NCBI GenBank assembly: GCA_029287555.1
Contig: JARFQX010000050.1
Span: 1-11,519 of the forward strand
Direction: 5' to 3'
Length of the DNA: 11,519 nt
Source: Rubripirellula sp.
GTDB taxonomy: Bacteria > Planctomycetota > Planctomycetia > Pirellulales > Pirellulaceae
Shown: one piece after another, positions 5,935-11,519 of the stretch
Layout: each line of letters begins with the position of its first letter
Position numbering within the stretch: position 1 is the first letter of the stretch
Notes under the pieces: model-generated
The model's database searches: none
What the model was told of the DNA's origin: nothing
What the model saw: only the letters and a program-made list of their open reading frames with translations
Position numbers and translations under genes: made by a program

Positions 5935-8900
5935 TTGAACAACGCCCGCCCCGTACCGGACCGATTCGCCAACGCGGGAGTTGCCGTGGTCGGGATCGGC
6001 TGTCGGTTGCCCGGTGGCATCGAGTCGCCTGAGGATTATTGGGAATTGCTGCGAGACGGCGTCGATGCAATTTCGGAGACGCCCGCCGAGAGGTGGAATC
6101 AGCAGCATTTCTACTTTGGGGGCGACGTTCGGCCGGGCAAGACCCAAAGCCGTTGGGGCGGCTACGTGGAGGGAATCGATCTTTTTGATCCGCAACTCTT
6201 CGGGATCTCGCCGAAGGAAGCCGCAAGCATGGATCCGCAACAGCGGATGCTCCTGGAGGTGGCGTGGCGGTCGCTCGAGGATGCCGGAATTCCCTCGAAG
6301 AGTTGCGCGGGGCAATCGGTCGGCGTGTTCGTCGGAATCTCCAGTTTCGACTACGCGGTGGCTGGCTTGAGTTACGCCGACCGAGGCGTGATCGGCTCGT
6401 ACAATAACACCGGCAGTTCGAGCAGCATCGCAGCCAACCGCATCTCCTATTGCTTTGATCTGCGCGGACCGAGTCTCGCCGTCGATACCGCATGCTCCTC
6501 TTCGCTGGTTGCCTTGCACCTTGCTTGCGAGAGCCTGGCACGGGGTGAGTCGAAGATGGCGTTGTGCGGCGGAGTCAACGCGTTGTTGCTTCCTGATTTC
6601 TATGTCGGCTTCAGCCAACTCGGCGTGCTCTCACCTGACGGACGTTGCAAGACCTTTGATGCCCACGCCAACGGATATGTCCGCAGCGAAGGCGCCGGGA
6701 TGGTCTTACTCAAACCACTTGACGCGGCGATCCGAGATGGTGACCGGATCTATTGCGTGATTCGTGGGACGGCCGTCAACCAGGATGGCCACACTCCAGG
6801 ATTGACCGTGCCGAGTGGTGAAGCCCAGCAGCGTTTGGTCCGGGAAGCCTGTCTTCGCGCACAGATTGATCCGGCAGAAATCCAATACGTTGAGGCGCAC
6901 GGTACCGGCACACCGGTGGGGGATCCGATTGAGGCGGCTGCATTATCAGCGGTGTTGTCTGCCGATCGGCAACGTGACAAACGCCTCATGATTGGTTCGG
7001 TCAAGACGAATATCGGTCACCTCGAAGCGGGGGCTGGGGTCGCGAGCCTGATCAAAGTTGCGCTGTCGATGTGTCGGCGCAAGATTCCTCGGCATCTGCA
7101 TCTCGAAGAACCGAACCCGGCAATTGATTTCGATGAGCTTGGTTTGCAGGTTCCGCGGCAGACGGTCGATTGGCCTCGCCCCGAGGCGAGACTGCTAGCT
7201 GGGATCAACGGCTTTGGTTACGGGGGAGCCAATGCTCACGTGATCGTCGAAGAGGCACCCGTTGTAGAGGCCCGGATTGAAGAAGCACCCGTTGAAGAGG
7301 CACCTGTTGAAAAGGCATCCGTTTCGCAGAAGCCTGATTCGGTGCCTGCCGTCGACTTCGGTTCGAATGCGGGATACCGTCTGCATTCTCTGCACGGCGG
7401 GTCCTCGTTGAAGCACGACGATGACACGGTTGTCCCGGTTGGTCGACCGTCCTTGCTGCCGATTTCAGCGCGGAGCCTTGAAGCCCTGGCCGATCTGGCG
7501 GGGCGATATGCCGATTTTCTTATCGATTGTCCCAGTCATCTGTCGATCGACGCGGTCGCATCGATGGCAGCGCACCGCCGCGGACACTTCGAGTATCGAC
7601 ATGCGATCGTCGGCGATTCGCTACGGGATTGGGCCGAGCAATGTCGTGAACTGCAGGATGAAATTCTAAGCGGTTCGAAAACGTCGAACTCGGCAGGCCT
7701 TGCCACTTACAAACCCGATCTCGGACTGCTGTTCGTTTGTTGCGGCCAGGGCACGCAGTGGTGGGGCATGGGCCGCGGTTTGCATCAGAGCAATCCAACG
7801 TATCGCGAAACGATCGATCGGTGCGATCGCGAGTTTTCCAAATACGTCAATTGGTCCCTGACCGAGGAGTTGTTGCGAGACGAATCGGAATCACGAATCC
7901 AAAAAACGTCGATTGCACAACCCGCGATTTTCGCTTTGCAGATCGCGTTGGCCGAGTGTTGGGCCAAGCTTGGGATCTATCCCACTGCGGTTGTGGGCCA
8001 CAGCGTGGGCGAAATCTCCGCCGCCCACATTGCCGGAGCCCTCGATTTCGAAGACGCCTGTCGGGTCGCGGTCGAGCGTGGACGGTCGATGGACCTGGCG
8101 ACCTCGAGCGGCGCCATGCTGGCCGTTGGTTTATCGGAAACGGAATGCGAAGACTGGGTTCGCAAGCTCGGATCCGAAATCTCGATCGCAGCGATCAACG
8201 GACCAACCTCGGTGACCCTCTCGGGGCGCTGCGCCGAAATCGAAAAGGCCGCCGTGAACCTGGAGGCGGCCGGCGTTTTCTGCAAGCGGTTGGTGGTCGA
8301 ATACGCCTTTCACAGCACGCAGATGGAGCCAGTTCGAGATGACTTGCTTCGATCGTTAGCCTCGATCCGGCCCCGCCCGACCGCGGCAACCTTGATTTCG
8401 ACCGTGACGGGGAAAGCGATCGAAGGTGAATGCCTCGGCCCGGATTACTGGTGGCACAATGTCCGGCGCGGCGTTCGCTTTGCCGATGCGATCAACGTCG
8501 TAGCGAACGCCGGCTATCAGGTCGCCGTGGAGCTTGGACCGCATCCAACTTTGACCTTCGCCATCAACGAGTGTTGCCAATCGACGGGCAATCCCGTCAC
8601 CGTGATTCCTTCGCTGAGAAGAGATGTACCTTACGATCGACGGTTTGCCGAATCTATTGCTATGTCTTACGAAATTGGCGTGGATGTCTATTGGAGAGGG
8701 ATGTATGAATCAGCCCACCGGTGGGTAGCGTTGCCGGGTTACCCTGTTCAACGCCAGCGGCTTTGGTCTGAGTCGGAGGAATCGCGGACAAGCCGCTTGT
8801 CGGCCAGCCACGCGCTTCTGGGCAAATCCAATCATCAACCGTCACCAAGTTGGCATTCGCGAATTGACTTGGACCTGCAGCAAGTATTTCGCGACCACCA

Positions 8901-11519
8901 GGTCCGAGGCAATTGCGTCTTTCCAGCCGCAGCGATGGTCGAGACGGCGCTGGCCGCCGCCACCGAGATTCAAGACGCTTCGCCGATTACTCTTGGCCGA
9001 TTCTGTTTCCGGCGAGCGGCGCTGCTTGATGACAATCGACCACTGCAACTTCAAACGAGCTATGAAGAAGCCTCGCGCGTGCTCCGCATCGCTTCGCGAG
9101 TCATCGATGAATCGAATTGGACCGAGCTCGCATCGGTCGAAAGCCTTGACGGGTCAGCAGTGATTCAGCCGCTTGATGACTCGATCGAAACGGTACGCGG
9201 TCGGCTGACCGAACGATTCGATGGCCAACGGCTTTATGACTATTGCCAACGCCTTGGGTTGAATTACGGGTCCCATTTTCGCGGGATTCGCGCGGGTGTT
9301 CGGAGCCCTGGAGAAGCGCTGGTCGAGATTCAACTGGAGTCCCCCGAGTCTTTCCAATACGTCGATGGGGTCGATCCGGCCGTCCTCGACAGTTGCTTCC
9401 ATGGGATGATTGCGGCAGATCCAAATTTTGATCACTCGGTGCGAGGGCTGTTCTTGCCGGCCGAAATTCGTCGGTTGCAACTGTTGCGCCCCGTCCCCCC
9501 GCGCGCGATCGCCCACGCTCGGATCGTCAAGAAGTCTGATCAACGCTTGTTGGCGGACTTGGACATCTATGACGAAAGTGGGAATCGATGTCTGGTGGTA
9601 CGAGGTTTCTTGAGCCAGCGCGTAAGAGGTGGCGGGGAAGACGAGTCGGTCCGTGATTGGCTCTATGGTTACCGTTGGATCCAATCTGAACTCGATGATG
9701 CCAAGATCGTACCGGTCAACCAGTCCTCACCGCCGTTGTGGGTAATCCTGTCTGATCAAGATGGACTCGGCGGCCAGGTTGCGGCGGAGCTTCGACACCG
9801 TGGCGACCGCGTAGTCGAGGTCGAGTACGGTGATGGATTCGTACGCTGCGACGCCGATCATTTTACGATTCATCCGCAGCGGCCCGAGGACTTCGAAGCC
9901 TTGATCAAGGCGAGCTTGTCGAAGCAATCGGCATCCACGGTTCACTGGGTTTATTTGTGGGGATTGGACGTCCCGCGAACGTCCGAACTTAACACCGCTT
10001 CGCTCGAAGCGAGCACAACCCTCACAACGTTGGCCCCCATGTACCTCGTGCAGGCGTGGGAGCGTCGCTGCCCGTCGAGACGAGCCAATTTGTGCGTCGT
10101 CACCTCGACCGCTCAGCCGCTTGACGAACGACTGGTACCGATTGCCGTGGCTCAAACGCCGCTGGTGGGCATGAGCCGAGTCATTATCGGTGAGATGGCT
10201 TCCTTCCGTACCCGGTTGATCGACCTGGCGGAACCTACAAGGGAAACTCGCGAGAGCCAGGTAGCCGAACTCGTCCGCGAATTGTTGAGTGATTCGGATC
10301 CGGAAGACGAAGTACTCTACCGCGACCAGGAACGATACGCACACCGTTTTCTTCCCCAATACGACCATCCTTTGCCGAGCGACGCGGCGCGGCACATGCA
10401 ATGCCGCCTCGAAGTCGACGAGTCGAAAAGCATCGACGCTCTGAAGTATCGATCGCAGCCAGAGCAAATCCTGGCACCGAACGAGGTGGAGATCGAAGTT
10501 GCGGCCGCCGGATTGAACTTCAGCGACGTGATGAAGTCGTTGGGGCTTTATCCAAGCGACGAGGAACTCGCTCCGACGTTGGGTGCCGAGTGCGCCGGTC
10601 GGATCACCCGGGTCGGCAGTGGCGTGAAGGATTGGTCGGTTGGTGATGAAGTCATGGCAATTGCGCGGGGTTCATTTGCCACCCATGTCGTGGTCCCCTC
10701 GTTGCTGGTGGCAGCAAAACCATCGAATCTGAGTTTCGAGCAAGCGGCAGCGATTCCGATTGCTTTTCTGACCGCCGCCCACGCGTTGGAGGATTGCGCT
10801 CGGATTCGGCCCGGCGAATCCGTCTTGGTCCACGCGGCAAGCGGCGGGGTCGGTTTAGCGGCGCTGCAGATTGCACGACTTGCCGGGGCAAAAGTGTTTG
10901 CCACGGCGGGAACCAAGGAGAAGCGAGCTTATGTGTTGGCCGAAGGCGCCGAATTGGCGATGGATTCGCGCAGCCTTCATTTCGCTGACCAAATCATGGA
11001 TGCGACCGAAGGCGAGGGCGTCGATGCGGTCTTGAACTCGTTGCCGGGCGCGGCAATCGCTCGGGGTCTGGAATCGCTGAAGGTCGGCGGCCGATTCCTG
11101 GAATTGGGTAAACGCGACATCTACGAAGATCAAGCTCTCGGGCTGTATCGGTTGCGAAACAATCTTGCCTTTTTTGCGATCGACCTGGACCAGCTCTTGA
11201 AGACTCGGTCTGCGGAGATGGGACGCAAGTTTCGCGAACTCTCGGCGTCCTTCGAGCGAGGCGATTTGAGCCCTCTGCCGGTCGAAGCCTGGGACGCCAA
11301 CGAGACCGACGATGCCTTCCGATTCATGCAACAAGCCCGTCACATCGGCAAGGTCGTCGTCCAGTACCCGGAGCACCCCGGAGCAGTCTACGAGGGTAAC
11401 CACGGCCCGATCCGCTTCTCCGGCGCGGGAACCTACTGGATCGTGGGGGGCCTGGGTGGGTTTGGTATCGAGGTCGCTCGCTGGCTCGCCAATCACGGCG
11501 CAAAGACGCTCGTACTCAG
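5935..11519 (+). CDS. Type I polyketide synthase, KS-AT-DH-ER-KR (3' end outside window)
   Basis: At least 1861 residues, cut by the window edge. Ketosynthase, about 16-440: active-site C187 in DTACSSS, H322 in HGTGT and H362 in KTNIGH, with normal spacing. Acyltransferase, about 598-930: S690 in GHSVG and YAFH at 790-793; the phenylalanine favours malonyl-CoA. The post-AT linker signature is LPGYPVQRQRLW (933-944). Dehydratase, about 960-1230: H988 in HxxxGxxxxP and D1152 in DSCFH. Residues about 1243-1480 look like the non-catalytic structural half of the ketoreductase. Enoylreductase, about 1489-1805: LNFSDV and the NADPH loop HAASGGVG (1633-1640). The catalytic ketoreductase starts with GGLGGFG (1838-1844) and is cut off; an acyl carrier domain is expected beyond it. 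No methyltransferase domain is seen. These domains together would fully reduce each added two-carbon unit. The frame is closed by a TAG at 5878 and holds no ATG before the ketosynthase, so TTG 5935 is the best start; GTG 5986 would cut into the first strand. Confidence 0.92.
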   Translation, partial: MNNARPVPDRFANAGVAVVGIGCRLPGGIESPEDYWELLRDGVDAISETPAERWNQQHFYFGGDVRPGKTQSRWGGYVEGIDLFDPQLFGISPKEAASMDPQQRMLLEVAWRSLEDAGIPSKSCAGQSVGVFVGISSFDYAVAGLSYADRGVIGSYNNTGSSSSIAANRISYCFDLRGPSLAVDTACSSSLVALHLACESLARGESKMALCGGVNALLLPDFYVGFSQLGVLSPDGRCKTFDAHANGYVRSEGAGMVLLKPLDAAIRDGDRIYCVIRGTAVNQDGHTPGLTVPSGEAQQRLVREACLRAQIDPAEIQYVEAHGTGTPVGDPIEAAALSAVLSADRQRDKRLMIGSVKTNIGHLEAGAGVASLIKVALSMCRRKIPRHLHLEEPNPAIDFDELGLQVPRQTVDWPRPEARLLAGINGFGYGGANAHVIVEEAPVVEARIEEAPVEEAPVEKASVSQKPDSVPAVDFGSNAGYRLHSLHGGSSLKHDDDTVVPVGRPSLLPISARSLEALADLAGRYADFLIDCPSHLSIDAVASMAAHRRGHFEYRHAIVGDSLRDWAEQCRELQDEILSGSKTSNSAGLATYKPDLGLLFVCCGQGTQWWGMGRGLHQSNPTYRETIDRCDREFSKYVNWSLTEELLRDESESRIQKTSIAQPAIFALQIALAECWAKLGIYPTAVVGHSVGEISAAHIAGALDFEDACRVAVERGRSMDLATSSGAMLAVGLSETECEDWVRKLGSEISIAAINGPTSVTLSGRCAEIEKAAVNLEAAGVFCKRLVVEYAFHSTQMEPVRDDLLRSLASIRPRPTAATLISTVTGKAIEGECLGPDYWWHNVRRGVRFADAINVVANAGYQVAVELGPHPTLTFAINECCQSTGNPVTVIPSLRRDVPYDRRFAESIAMSYEIGVDVYWRGMYESAHRWVALPGYPVQRQRLWSESEESRTSRLSASHALLGKSNHQPSPSWHSRIDLDLQQVFRDHQVRGNCVFPAAAMVETALAAATEIQDASPITLGRFCFRRAALLDDNRPLQLQTSYEEASRVLRIASRVIDESNWTELASVESLDGSAVIQPLDDSIETVRGRLTERFDGQRLYDYCQRLGLNYGSHFRGIRAGVRSPGEALVEIQLESPESFQYVDGVDPAVLDSCFHGMIAADPNFDHSVRGLFLPAEIRRLQLLRPVPPRAIAHARIVKKSDQRLLADLDIYDESGNRCLVVRGFLSQRVRGGGEDESVRDWLYGYRWIQSELDDAKIVPVNQSSPPLWVILSDQDGLGGQVAAELRHRGDRVVEVEYGDGFVRCDADHFTIHPQRPEDFEALIKASLSKQSASTVHWVYLWGLDVPRTSELNTASLEASTTLTTLAPMYLVQAWERRCPSRRANLCVVTSTAQPLDERLVPIAVAQTPLVGMSRVIIGEMASFRTRLIDLAEPTRETRESQVAELVRELLSDSDPEDEVLYRDQERYAHRFLPQYDHPLPSDAARHMQCRLEVDESKSIDALKYRSQPEQILAPNEVEIEVAAAGLNFSDVMKSLGLYPSDEELAPTLGAECAGRITRVGSGVKDWSVGDEVMAIARGSFATHVVVPSLLVAAKPSNLSFEQAAAIPIAFLTAAHALEDCARIRPGESVLVHAASGGVGLAALQIARLAGAKVFATAGTKEKRAYVLAEGAELAMDSRSLHFADQIMDATEGEGVDAVLNSLPGAAIARGLESLKVGGRFLELGKRDIYEDQALGLYRLRNNLAFFAIDLDQLLKTRSAEMGRKFRELSASFERGDLSPLPVEAWDANETDDAFRFMQQARHIGKVVVQYPEHPGAVYEGNHGPIRFSGAGTYWIVGGLGGFGIEVARWLANHGAKTLVL
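7249..7323 (+). repeat. 15-bp tandem repeat encoding EEAPV units in the KS-AT linker
   Basis: Five consecutive 15-bp units follow the end of the ketosynthase domain. They encode EEAPV, VEARI, EEAPV, EEAPV and EKASV. Because the unit length is a multiple of 3, the frame is preserved and copy number can vary without breaking the protein. The block lies at residues about 439-463 of the PKS, before a low-complexity stretch and the acyltransferase, and probably forms an acidic, flexible spacer. Confidence 0.85.

Noticed and set aside
5736..6032. Plus-strand ORF of 98 codons spanning the permease-PKS gap
   Set aside because: It overlaps the permease end and the KS N-terminus in a different frame, and its tail is an out-of-frame reading of the KS. 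No motif or ribosome site supports it.
5795..6618. Minus-strand ORFs of 248 and 229 codons opposite the ketosynthase
   Set aside because: Both are shadows of the KS coding strand, one very Arg-rich and neither with a recognisable domain.
9727..11496. Minus-strand ORFs of 246 and 213 codons opposite the structural KR and ER domains
   Set aside because: They are antisense to a continuous PKS frame with conserved motifs; long antisense ORFs are expected at this GC content.

Overview
The window reads as chromosomal DNA of a planctomycete, probably Pirellulaceae (Rhodopirellula/Stieleria type). This is an inference from gene content: an iduronate-2-sulfatase-like secreted sulfatase, a planctomycete-style ECF sigma factor with an Ala/Met-rich inter-domain linker, a secreted protein I do not recognise, a lipoprotein S49 homologue and a large type I polyketide synthase (PKS). 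Start regions mostly lack clear Shine-Dalgarno sites, and short tandem repeats lie between genes. No rRNA, tRNA, CRISPR array, transposase or integrase was seen.

Layout from left to right. (1) 1-505, minus: an ECF sigma factor whose C-terminus runs off the left edge. (2) 507-678: a block of short tandem repeats. GTGA tetramers abut the sigma start codon, heptamer/tetramer composites follow, and TTACTGCC octamers encode the last residues and stop of the next gene. (3) 655-2268, minus: a secreted sulfatase in the same orientation as the sigma factor. (4) 2447-3337, plus: a secreted protein of unknown function, divergent from the sulfatase across 178 bp. (5) 3342-4403, minus: an SppA/S49-like lipoprotein, convergent with gene 4 at a 4-bp gap, in which the catalytic serine position is glycine. 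(6) 4628-5755, plus: an FtsX/MacB-type ABC permease with no ATPase gene beside it. (7) 5935-11519, plus: a type I PKS that runs off the right edge, with order KS-AT-DH-structural KR-ER-catalytic KR (start). KS, AT and DH keep their catalytic residues, and the ER keeps its cofactor-binding motif.

Functionally, the left part looks like a polysaccharide-desulfation and regulation neighbourhood. The right part is the start of a lipid-like polyketide pathway. The PKS begins directly with KS and has all the reductive domains of a fully reducing module, so a saturated alkyl chain built from malonyl units is the simplest prediction. The permease just upstream is co-oriented, but whether it belongs to the same pathway cannot be told from this window. 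No intergenic stretch exceeds 300 bp; the four of 149-224 bp are described in their own entries.

The best candidates for something unusual are the Ser-to-Gly substitution in the S49 protein, the repeat block that forms the sigma leader and the sulfatase C-terminus, and the PKS, whose start (TTG, with a 10-codon mini-ORF ending 2 bp upstream) is uncertain.
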